Origin: Pseudomonadota bacterium | Lineage (GTDB): Bacteria > Pseudomonadota > Alphaproteobacteria > CACIAM-22H2 | NCBI GenBank assembly: GCA_020161965.1 | Contig: JAIUNH010000321.1 | Coordinates: 1-5,103, forward strand | Direction: 5' to 3' | DNA: 5,103 bases | Shown: one piece after another, positions 1-5,103 of the stretch | How the letters are laid out: every line of letters starts with the position of its first letter | How positions within the stretch are numbered: position 1 is the first letter of the stretch | Translations under genes and position numbers: made by a program | The notes under the pieces: model-generated | Seen by the model: the letters and a program-made list of their open reading frames with translations, nothing else | What the model was told of the DNA's origin: nothing | Databases searched by the model: none

Positions 1-361
1 CGATCTCGCGCCACGCGGAAAGATCGCCCAGCCCCAGCGTCGCGGTGAAGACACCCACACTATGCGGGCGATGGATCTGTTCGCGCGTGACGATCGCCAA
101 GTTCTTGCTGGGCGAGATGAACGTGTCGGCGAGAAATAGCCGCTTGTGATAGGCGGTCAGCAAATGCGGCGTGTCGGGATGGACCGAGCAAATCACCGCA
201 TAGGCCGCGTCGCCCGCCAGCACGGCATCGGCGCAAGCCTTCAACGTGTCGCATGCCAGCGGCACGGGATCGAGCCCGCGCAAGACTGCGTAGCGCCGCG
301 CGACGAAATCGTGATTGGTGCCGTGCCCGAGCGTGGCGAGACGGCGGCTTCCCGCACTCAC
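1..361 (-). CDS. Prephenate dehydratase/decarboxylase-like protein, N-terminal part (C-terminus beyond left edge)
   Basis: An open frame of 120 codons is visible, starting with GTG at 361-359 and running off the left edge without a stop. The start is chosen because this GTG overlaps the TGA stop of the upstream lyase gene in a GTGA arrangement (358-361), typical of translational coupling; no clear ribosome binding site is seen. The N-terminus (residues 6-16, RRLATLGHGTN) resembles the glycine-rich first strand and turn of prephenate dehydratase and BacA-type prephenate decarboxylase proteins, which have a type 2 periplasmic-binding-like fold. Later segments include a CSVHPDTPHL stretch (58-67) and SPSKNLAIVTR (83-93). 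No signal peptide is apparent, so it is probably cytoplasmic. The frame is well supported. The family is an inference from a partial sequence recognised by eye, and substrate and reaction are unknown. It shares a unit with the CitE-like gene and probably acts on a related carboxylic acid. Confidence 0.65.
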   Translation of the reverse strand, partial: MSAGSRRLATLGHGTNHDFVARRYAVLRGLDPVPLACDTLKACADAVLAGDAAYAVICSVHPDTPHLLTAYHKRLFLADTFISPSKNLAIVTREQIHRPHSVGVFTATLGLGDLSAWREI

Positions 362-1242
362 GCCGCTTTGGTCGCGCGCGCGGCGATCGCATCGGCCAGC
401 GCCACGGTGTTGCGCGCCGATTCGACGTGCAGCTGTTCGACCAGCTTGCCGTCGACCACAACGACGCCTTCGTTCTTCGCCGAAGCGATGTCGTAGGCCG
501 CAATCACCTTGCGCGACCATTCGACGTCCGCCGCCGACGGCCCGTAAGCGGCGTTGCACACCGCGATGGTCTTGGGATGGATCAGCGTGCGGCCGTCGAA
601 ACCCATTTCCGCACCCTGGCGGCAGGTCGCGGCGAAACCGGAATCGTCGTTCAGATCGAGATGCACGCCGTCGAGGATCGGCAACGCGGCCGCGCGCGCG
701 GCCAGCAAGCAAAGCCCCAGCGACGGCATGATCGCGACGCGATCTTCCGAATGGCGAGCGCGCAGATCCTTGACGAGATCGGAGGTGCCCATGACGAGTG
801 CCCCCAGATGCGGGCTCGACAGCGCGATTTCCTGGGCGCGCAACACGCCCAACGGCGTTTCGATCATCGCCCAAAGCTGGACGTTTTCGGGTGCGCCGGC
901 GGCGGCAAGGCGCAAGGCCGCGTCGCGCACATCCTTGGCGCTTTCGACCTTGGGCAGCAGCACGGCCTGGCAGCCCGAACGCGCGGCGGCCTTGATATCG
1001 GCCTGGCCGACTTTGCCCGACAGCGGATTGACGCGCACGATGCGTTCGGCGCGATAGCCGCCCTGCTTCAACGCGGCCATCACCGCGTCGCGCGCCGAAT
1101 CCTTGGCATTGGCGTGGACCGCGTCTTCCAGATCGAAGATCAGCACGTCGGCGTCGACCGTGCGCGCCTTGTCCAAAGCGCGGGCATTGGACCCCGGCAC
1201 GTAAAGGGCGGAGCGGCGCGGAACGGGGCGGAATTCAGCCAT
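358..1242 (-). CDS. CitE-like / HpcH-HpaI aldolase-superfamily CoA-ester lyase
   Basis: The protein has 294 residues, the usual length for stand-alone CitE-like proteins, which cleave or hydrolyse acyl-CoA esters such as malyl-CoA, methylmalyl-CoA or citramalyl-CoA with a divalent metal in a TIM barrel. Visible family motifs are RRSALYVPG (9-17), the acidic DLEDAV strand end (37-42), RVN (70-72), LLPKVE (95-100), IETPLG with metal-ligand candidate E128 (127-132), GTSDL with metal-ligand candidate D155 (152-156), and GFDGRTLIHP (214-223) near the CoA-binding end. The ATG at 1242 is chosen because it lies just before the conserved RRSALYVPG; upstream residues in the same frame look non-coding. 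The ribosome binding site is weak (GGA at 1250-1248, spacing 5). No citD or citF subunit gene is in view, so this is unlikely to be part of a citrate lyase complex. The fold and superfamily are secure. The exact substrate cannot be read from sequence. It is cytoplasmic and couples by GTGA to the next gene. Confidence 0.87.
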   Translation of the reverse strand: MAEFRPVPRRSALYVPGSNARALDKARTVDADVLIFDLEDAVHANAKDSARDAVMAALKQGGYRAERIVRVNPLSGKVGQADIKAAARSGCQAVLLPKVESAKDVRDAALRLAAAGAPENVQLWAMIETPLGVLRAQEIALSSPHLGALVMGTSDLVKDLRARHSEDRVAIMPSLGLCLLAARAAALPILDGVHLDLNDDSGFAATCRQGAEMGFDGRTLIHPKTIAVCNAAYGPSAADVEWSRKVIAAYDIASAKNEGVVVVDGKLVEQLHVESARNTVALADAIAARATKAA

Positions 1243-1389
1243 GGGAATCCAAGCGTTGTCGGTGTTGTCGGGCGCCCATCCTGTCAGCCCGCCCGCCCCC
1301 TGCCAAGCGTTTCGCGGGGTATTCAAATCCTCTCGCACCCGCACAACGCACTGGCGGCATTCGAATTTGGCGGCTATACGGCGAAGGAC

Positions 1390-2025
1390 ATGTTCGAGTG
1401 GCTGTTCCTCAAAGGTGCCGTGGTCGGGTTCCTGATCACGGCGCCGGTCGGGCCGATCAATATCCTGGTCATTCGCCGCACGCTGGTGCATGGGCGGCTG
1501 GCCGGGCTGTTTTCGGGGGCCGGCTCCGCGATCGCCGACACGATGTTCGGCGCGATCGCCGCGTTCGGCATCGTCATCCTGAAAAGCTTCATGGAGGAGC
1601 AGCGCGATTATCTGGCGCTGGGCGGCGGCATTATCCTGATCGTCATGGCCGTGCGCTTGATGCGCCGGCCCGCCCCCAAAATGGCCGAGGGCAAGGACCC
1701 GAGCGGCCTGATCGCCGATTTCACCTCGACGCTGGTGCTAACCCTCACCAACCCGATCACGATCCTATCGTTCATGGCGGTGTTCGCCGCGTTCGGCGTG
1801 CGCACCGAGGGCCGGGCCGCGTTCGAGGATTGGCTGCTGATCGCGGGCGTGTTCACCGGGGCCGCCGCATGGTGGGTGCTGGTCGTCGAATCGGTCCATT
1901 ATTTCCGCGACCGCTTCACGACAACGGGCCTGACCTGGGCCAACCGCATCGCGGCGTGGATCATCCTCGCCTTCGCGATCGGCGTGCTGGGCGAACTCGC
2001 CTTGCGCCGATTGGGTTTGATTTAA
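1390..2025 (+). CDS. LysE-family inner-membrane exporter
   Basis: The protein has 211 residues, the normal size for the LysE/RhtB family of amino-acid and small-metabolite exporters driven by ion gradients. Hydrophobic segments fall at about 6-28, 37-62, 73-91, 111-137, 146-168 and 185-206, fitting six helices. The first carries the family motif APVGPINILVIRRTL (18-32). The fourth contains the conserved Asn-Pro (TLTNPITILSF, 118-128). A charged cytoplasmic loop (92-109) lies between helices 3 and 4, as in relatives. The ATG at 1390 is the natural start because the first helix follows at once and upstream codons do not look coding. An AAGGA lies only one base before the ATG, too close for a normal Shine-Dalgarno; a TATACG at 1375-1380 could be a -10 element, which would leave almost no leader. 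The gene stands alone on the plus strand, and its TAA shares TTAA with the opposing gene. The exported substrate is unknown. Confidence 0.86.
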   Translation: MFEWLFLKGAVVGFLITAPVGPINILVIRRTLVHGRLAGLFSGAGSAIADTMFGAIAAFGIVILKSFMEEQRDYLALGGGIILIVMAVRLMRRPAPKMAEGKDPSGLIADFTSTLVLTLTNPITILSFMAVFAAFGVRTEGRAAFEDWLLIAGVFTGAAAWWVLVVESVHYFRDRFTTTGLTWANRIAAWIILAFAIGVLGELALRRLGLI

Positions 2026-2741
2026 GTCGGCACCAGATCGCGCAGCAAAGCGGGCAAACGCTGCTGGCGCTGGACTTCGCGGCGCACACGCGCTTCCTGC
2101 AACGTGTACATTTGCGGCCGATAGGTCGGACCCGGGCGGATATCCACCGTACGCGAGGCTTGGCCCGGGCGCAGCGGCTGTTCGATCACTTCCGTGCCCG
2201 GTGCGCGCAATTGGCGCGTGATCTCGCCTTGGCCCGCACGGCAGATCTCCTGATCCTCCGAACGACGCAGGAAGGTCGTCTGCTCCAGCGACGTCACGCG
2301 GCTGCGCGCGTCCTGGCGCTGTTCGGCGGGCAGATCGCGCAGCAGCGTGATGCGCGGGCCGGTCGCCGACAGGATTTGATTGACGCGTGCTTCGATTGCC
2401 GTGCGGTCGAGACATGCCGCCCCGTCCACCGCCGCCAGCGCCACCGAATAGAGCGTGACGATCGCCGCTTCGTGCTTCAACGACTCGTCGCCACGCCCCT
2501 GGCCGATCCGCCACAGCAGATCGGCATATGCCAACGCGACGGCGTGGGGGGCGCCTTCGAGGACTTTGGTCGCCGCCCATTGCAGCGCCGCCCGCGCGTC
2601 GGCCTCGCTATTCGCCAGACGCAGACGTTCTGACACGCCACGCCAATCGCGTGACGCGTAAAGCCGGTCGAGATCCGCCGTCCCTTGCGCGGCGGCGGGG
2701 GCCGCAAGCAGCGCGAAAAGAAGGGCGAAACGCTTGATCAT
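2022..2741 (-). CDS. Secreted (probably periplasmic) protein of unknown function
   Basis: The protein has 239 residues and I do not recognise the family. It begins with a convincing Sec signal peptide: MIKR, a hydrophobic core (ALLFALLAAP, 6-15), then AAA-Q with cleavage likely after residue 18. No lipobox cysteine is present. The mature part looks mostly helical, with a DLDRLYASRDWRGVSERLR segment (23-41) and an LQWAATKVLEGAPHAVALAYADLLWRIG-type stretch (53-80) that could be tetratricopeptide-like or Sel1-like, though no clear repeat is seen. Two cysteines (C110 and C167) could form a disulphide in the periplasm. The C-terminal 70 residues are rich in Arg, Gln and Pro and probably extended. 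The ATG at 2741 overlaps the TGA of the Asd homologue (ATGA, 2738-2741), so translation is likely coupled. The signal peptide fixes this start over longer upstream readings. The stop overlaps the lysE-family stop tail-to-tail. Confidence 0.78.
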   Translation of the reverse strand: MIKRFALLFALLAAPAAAQGTADLDRLYASRDWRGVSERLRLANSEADARAALQWAATKVLEGAPHAVALAYADLLWRIGQGRGDESLKHEAAIVTLYSVALAAVDGAACLDRTAIEARVNQILSATGPRITLLRDLPAEQRQDARSRVTSLEQTTFLRRSEDQEICRAGQGEITRQLRAPGTEVIEQPLRPGQASRTVDIRPGPTYRPQMYTLQEARVRREVQRQQRLPALLRDLVPT

Positions 2742-3748
2742 CCGCGCGCCGCAAGCTCCAGCGCCAAGCGCGCAATGGGGGTCGCCAAGGCCGCGCGCAG
2801 ATTGTCGGCCGCCAGCCAGAAGGCGATCGAGTTCGGTGCGGACGCATCGTCGCGAATACGGCTGACGAAGATCGAGCCTTCGCCTTGCGTTTCCAGCGGC
2901 GTGACGATGCCCTGTTCGTGGCGCAGATCGACGACCGCCACACCGTTCATGCGTTTCATCATCGCGCGCGCCTGCGCCGTGCCCATCGGCTCGGCGAATT
3001 CGGCGACGACCGAAATCCCATGGCCGACGAACGTGGGCACCCGCACGCAAGTCGCCGCGACCTTCACGCCCGGCAGCAGGCGCGGCGTTTCATGCGCGAG
3101 AGCGGCTTCGTCCGACGTCGAGCCGTCGTCCTGGAAATTGCCGCAATGGGGAATCGTGTTGAACGCGATCTGCTTGACGAAGTGTTCGCGCTCCAACGGC
3201 ATGTTGACGTAGACGTTGCGCGTCTGGCCGAATAGCTCGTCCATCGCGTCCTTGCCCGCTTCCGACACGCATTGATAGGTCGACACGACCGCGCGTTTGC
3301 AGGTCGCCGCGTCGTGCAGGGGCTTCAACGCGCGCGCGACCATCGAGACGCAAGCGCTGGGGAAGGCGACGACGCGCTTGACCGCTTTCTCCAACACCGC
3401 ATCGGTGTCGTTGAGGCCCGGGATGACCAGCGGCACGTTTCCGTCGAGGCGGCTATGGGCCGACGCGTCGAGCGCCCAGCCGCCTGCCTTCGCCGCGCGC
3501 GGCACATGCGTCGAGGCGACGGCGGCGGCCGTGCAGAAAATCGTCACCTTCGTCTTGGAGAAATCATGCGCGCCGATTTCCTTGGTGACGACCTCGTCGT
3601 CCTCGCCATAGGTCAGGCCCGTGCCCGCCGACCGATCGGACGCCAGCGCCGCGACATCCTCCGCCTTCACGCCCGCCTCGGCGAGCGCTTGAAGAACTTC
3701 GCGACCCAGCGTGCCCGAGGCACCGACGACCGCAAACGCTTTACCCAT
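2738..3748 (-). CDS. Aspartate-semialdehyde dehydrogenase homologue with displaced catalytic cysteine
   Basis: The protein has 336 residues, the standard length of Asd, which reduces aspartyl phosphate to aspartate semialdehyde with NADPH in lysine, threonine and methionine synthesis. It has the N-terminal nucleotide-binding motif GASGTLG (9-15), the SAG loop (40-42), STYQ with Q159, KQIAFN with K192 (192-197), and RVPTFVGHG with R236 and H243 (236-244). The catalytic loop is abnormal. Family members read NPNCST, whereas this reads FPSACVS (129-135). Counting back 27 residues from Q159, the Cys-Gln spacing of E. coli Asd (C135, Q162), gives A132, while C133 lies one place later. The DN(S/T)S segment is DASA (94-97) and PEVN is PGLN (110-113). 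It may be a true Asd with a shifted loop, or a non-catalytic paralogue comparable to E. coli Usg. The ATG at 3748 has a GAAGGA site 9 bases upstream. It is first in a two-gene unit and lies near leuB, the usual alphaproteobacterial site for asd, so I leave the symbol blank. Confidence 0.88.
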   Translation of the reverse strand: MGKAFAVVGASGTLGREVLQALAEAGVKAEDVAALASDRSAGTGLTYGEDDEVVTKEIGAHDFSKTKVTIFCTAAAVASTHVPRAAKAGGWALDASAHSRLDGNVPLVIPGLNDTDAVLEKAVKRVVAFPSACVSMVARALKPLHDAATCKRAVVSTYQCVSEAGKDAMDELFGQTRNVYVNMPLEREHFVKQIAFNTIPHCGNFQDDGSTSDEAALAHETPRLLPGVKVAATCVRVPTFVGHGISVVAEFAEPMGTAQARAMMKRMNGVAVVDLRHEQGIVTPLETQGEGSIFVSRIRDDASAPNSIAFWLAADNLRAALATPIARLALELAARG

Positions 3749-3757
3749 CGGCCTTAT

Positions 3758-3763
3758 TCCTTC
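3758..3763 (-). promoter_or_regulatory. Ribosome binding site of the Asd homologue
   Basis: On the minus strand GAAGGA lies 9 bases before the ATG at 3748-3746. It decides the start in favour of this ATG, which begins MGKAFAVVGASG, rather than an in-frame ATG 27 bases further upstream (3775) whose extra nine residues (MRRCEGIRP) would sit in front of the nucleotide-binding strand. Seen directly in the sequence; function is inferred. Confidence 0.75.
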
Positions 3764-3912
3764 ACATCGCCGCAAAAACGGACGGCGTTTTCGATATCGG
3801 AGAACGTGGATACACGATGCCGGGGGATACGTCGCGCCCGGCGGAAGATTTCGCGTGTTCGATACCGCAATTTCGGCATGGGCGTCATAAAAATTTAACG
3901 CGCCAAAACCCC

Positions 3913-3941
3913 TTACAAAGCGCGTCGTTACAGCCTTATAT
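3913..3941 (+). promoter_or_regulatory. Candidate sigma-70-type promoter for the pmtA-like gene
   Basis: A TTACAA (3913-3918) and a TTATAT (3936-3941) are separated by 17 bases, the preferred spacing for a housekeeping promoter, in the most A/T-rich part of the 249-base divergent gap. A transcript starting near 3948 would carry a leader of about 50 bases before the ATG at 3998. An imperfect inverted repeat, AACGCGC (3897-3903) with GCGCGTCGTT (3920-3929), flanks the -35 element and could be an operator. This is pattern matching only. I see no convincing promoter for the Asd homologue on the other strand. Confidence 0.4.
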
Positions 3942-3997
3942 AGTTTTCGCGGGCTCGGCTTTCATCGATCCGCAACATCAACACCGGAGACGACGCG

Positions 3998-4621
3998 ATG
4001 GCGAAGGAAGCGAAAGATCAACCCGAGGATCTGTTTTTCTTCCGCCGCTGGCTCGCCAACCCGATGAAAGTCGGGTCCGTCATCCCCTCCTCCCCCGCCC
4101 TCGCGCGCCTCGTCGTCAAGCAAGTGCGCCGCGCCGACGACCAGTGCGTCGTCGAACTCGGGCCGGGGACCGGCCCCGTCACCAAGGCGCTGCTCGCCGC
4201 GGGCATTCCGACCGATCGCCTGTTCGTGGTCGAGATCGACGCCGATATGTGCGCCTATCTGCGCCGCGAATTCCCCAACGTGAATGTCATCCACGGCGAC
4301 GCGACGAAGCTGCCGCAGCTTCTGCCGCCGCAATGGGTCGGCAAGGTCGGCACGGTCATCTCGGGCATTCCGATGGTGCCGCTGCCCCTCGACGTGCAGA
4401 AGGGCCTGACCAAGGCCGCGATCGACGTGATGGTGCCCGGCGGCGAAATTCTGCAATATACCTACTCGCTCGCCTCGCCGATCAAGGAAAAGCCGCTCGG
4501 CCTCACCGGCAAGCGCAAGGGTATTGCGATGATGAACTTCCCGCCCGCCTGGGTGTGGAGCTACGTGCCGAGCTTCGGCGGCAGCGAGGCCGAGGACGAC
4601 GCCGAACCGACGCACGCGTAG
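3998..4621 (+). CDS. pmtA: PmtA-type phospholipid N-methyltransferase
   Basis: The protein has 207 residues, as expected for Rhodobacter/Agrobacterium-type PmtA, a SAM-dependent enzyme at the inner membrane that methylates phosphatidylethanolamine towards phosphatidylcholine. The N-terminal segment DLFFFRRWLANPMKVGSVIPSS (11-32) matches the family's amphipathic membrane-binding helix and its PMKVGSVxPSS signature. The SAM-binding core follows: VVELGPGTGPVT (51-62), acidic E79 ending strand 2 (FVVEID, 76-81), HGDATKLP (99-106), and the ISGIPMVPLPLD segment (121-132), where the family usually has SGLP. Later come a PGGEILQYTY strand (147-156) and the NFPPAWVW end (180-187). The C-terminal tail is acidic (EAEDDAE). 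The ATG at 3998 has a GGAGA site (3986-3990) 7 bases upstream. The gene stands alone, divergent from the Asd homologue and convergent with leuB, and ends in a strong terminator. The family is clear. How many methylations it performs, and whether it is the only PC-forming enzyme, cannot be told. Confidence 0.88.
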   Translation: MAKEAKDQPEDLFFFRRWLANPMKVGSVIPSSPALARLVVKQVRRADDQCVVELGPGTGPVTKALLAAGIPTDRLFVVEIDADMCAYLRREFPNVNVIHGDATKLPQLLPPQWVGKVGTVISGIPMVPLPLDVQKGLTKAAIDVMVPGGEILQYTYSLASPIKEKPLGLTGKRKGIAMMNFPPAWVWSYVPSFGGSEAEDDAEPTHA

Positions 4622-4639
4622 TTCGGCGACACTCCAACG

Positions 4640-4671
4640 AAAAAGGCGGGATCTTGCGATCCCGCCTTTTT
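4640..4671. terminator. Bidirectional intrinsic terminator between pmtA and leuB
   Basis: A perfect 14-base-pair inverted repeat runs from 4640-4653 (AAAAAGGCGGGATC) to 4658-4671 (GATCCCGCCTTTTT), with a four-base TTGC loop. The GC-rich core GGCGGGATC ends in a T-run on the plus strand, and because the 5' arm starts with five A residues the minus-strand reading also ends in a T-run. It lies 18 bases after the pmtA stop and 19 bases beyond the leuB stop at 4691, so it can end both convergent transcripts. Confidence 0.93.
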
Positions 4672-4690
4672 GTTTGGCCTGCGGCGAAGT

Positions 4691-5103
4691 TTACGCCGCG
4701 AGCTTGTCGAGTTCCTTGAGCAGCGCGTCGCCCATTTGCGTGGTCGAGACGAGCTTGTCGCCGGGGCTGGCGATATCCGGCGTGCGGATGCCGGTGGCGA
4801 GCACGTTCTTCGCCGCCTGTTCGACCAGATCGGCGTCATCGCCCAACTCGAACGAATAACGCAGCATCATCGCGAAGCTGAGCAGCGTGGCGAGCGGGTT
4901 GCACTTGTCCTGGCCCGCGATATCGGGCGCCGAGCCATGCACGGGCTCGTACAGCGCCTTGCGGCGGCCGGTCGCGTCGGGCGCACCCAGCGAAGCCGAA
5001 GGCAGCATGCCGAGCGAGCCGGTGAGCATCGCGGCGCAATCGGACAGGATGTCGCCGAACAGATTGTCGGTGACGATCACGTCGAACTGCTTGGGATTGC
5101 GCA
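4691..5103 (-). CDS. leuB: 3-isopropylmalate dehydrogenase, C-terminal part (N-terminus beyond right edge)
   Basis: The last 136 residues of LeuB are visible, ending in TAA at 4693-4691; the frame stays open through the right edge, reading RNPKQFDVIVTDNLFGDILS. The enzyme oxidises and decarboxylates (2R,3S)-3-isopropylmalate with NAD in leucine synthesis and is a cytoplasmic dimer. The isocitrate/isopropylmalate dehydrogenase signature is present: TDNLFGDILSD with metal-ligand aspartates, then AAMLTGSLGMLPSASLG. The NAD-binding region also stands out: YEPVHGSAPDIAGQDKCNP, with the GSAPDIAG loop, followed by the LSFAMMLRYSFELG helix. Full-length members are about 360-370 residues, so roughly 230 residues lie outside the window. 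The gene is convergent with pmtA and served by the shared terminator. In many alphaproteobacteria asd lies directly downstream of leuB; here the pmtA-like gene on the opposite strand sits between them. Confidence 0.97.
   Translation of the reverse strand, partial: RNPKQFDVIVTDNLFGDILSDCAAMLTGSLGMLPSASLGAPDATGRRKALYEPVHGSAPDIAGQDKCNPLATLLSFAMMLRYSFELGDDADLVEQAAKNVLATGIRTPDIASPGDKLVSTTQMGDALLKELDKLAA

Noticed and set aside
60..503. A 147-codon minus-strand frame at the left edge.
   Set aside because: The frame used by the GTG-started gene (1-361) plus the end of the CitE-like gene explains this DNA much better; this frame has a shuffled Arg/Ser-rich composition.
253..2025. A 590-codon plus-strand open frame running through the CitE-like gene into the LysE-family gene.
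   Set aside because: The first part (before 1390) is Arg/Ala/Gly/His-rich antisense reading of the CitE-like gene with no family motif. Only the part from 1390 shows membrane helices and LysE motifs. Long antisense frames are common in GC-rich DNA.
2043..2066. A small hairpin (CAGC, AGCG / CGCT, GCTG with a GGCAAA loop) just after the lysE-family stop, considered as a terminator.
   Set aside because: It has an AA bulge, short stems and no T-run, and it lies inside the coding end of the opposing gene.
1765..2580. A 271-codon minus-strand frame across the end of lysE.
   Set aside because: Its composition is low-complexity Arg/Gly/Pro-rich and it overlaps two better supported genes in other frames.
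1398..2633. A 411-codon plus-strand frame across lysE and the opposing secreted-protein gene.
   Set aside because: Its composition is Arg/Gly/Pro-rich with no motifs, and it is out of frame with the well-supported exporter; it is a GC-bias shadow.
3775..3798. Inverted AAAACG/CGTTTT (about 3775-3792) and palindrome CGATATCG (3791-3798) upstream of the Asd homologue, considered as an attenuator or operator.
   Set aside because: The stem is short and A/T-rich with no leader peptide or riboswitch-like structure visible; chance occurrence is likely.
3962..4615. A 217-codon minus-strand frame opposite pmtA.
   Set aside because: It is the antisense of a well-supported methyltransferase with a good ribosome binding site; the His/Asp/Arg-rich composition is typical of antisense reading.

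Overview
This window looks like chromosomal DNA of a GC-rich alphaproteobacterium, plausibly of the Rhodospirillales type. The evidence is heavy G/C use at third codon positions, a PmtA-type phospholipid N-methyltransferase, a leuB–asd neighbourhood of the kind common in alphaproteobacteria, and tightly packed genes with 4-base start/stop overlaps. I see no insertion sequences, phage genes, tRNAs, rRNAs, CRISPR arrays or large repeats.

Layout from left to right. (1) Positions 1-1242, minus strand: a two-gene unit. A CitE-like / HpcH-HpaI aldolase-superfamily lyase (358-1242) is followed through a GTGA overlap by a GTG-started gene that runs off the left edge and resembles the prephenate dehydratase/decarboxylase-type fold (1-361, partial). 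(2) Positions 1243-1389: a divergent intergenic gap. (3) Positions 1390-2025, plus strand: a six-helix LysE-family exporter. Its stop codon overlaps tail-to-tail (TTAA) with the next gene. (4) Positions 2022-3748, minus strand: a second two-gene unit. An aspartate-semialdehyde dehydrogenase homologue (2738-3748) overlaps by ATGA with a gene for a secreted protein of unknown function (2022-2741). (5) Positions 3749-3997: a divergent control region. (6) Positions 3998-4621, plus strand: PmtA-like phospholipid N-methyltransferase. (7) Positions 4640-4671: a perfect-stem bidirectional terminator. (8) Positions 4691-5103, minus strand: the C-terminal third or so of LeuB (3-isopropylmalate dehydrogenase), continuing past the right edge.

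Functionally the window combines amino-acid metabolism (LeuB, the Asd homologue, a possible amino-acid exporter), acyl-CoA or keto-acid chemistry (the CitE-like lyase) and membrane lipid synthesis (PmtA). Most of it is ordinary metabolic chromosome, and I do not find a new multi-gene system. The most notable point is the Asd homologue. The residue at the catalytic cysteine position is alanine, with a cysteine one residue later, although the glutamine, arginine and histidine of the active site are kept at their standard spacing. Several other active-site segments have also drifted. It is either an altered-function or non-catalytic paralogue, or an enzyme with a rearranged active-site loop, and it is translationally coupled to an uncharacterised exported protein.
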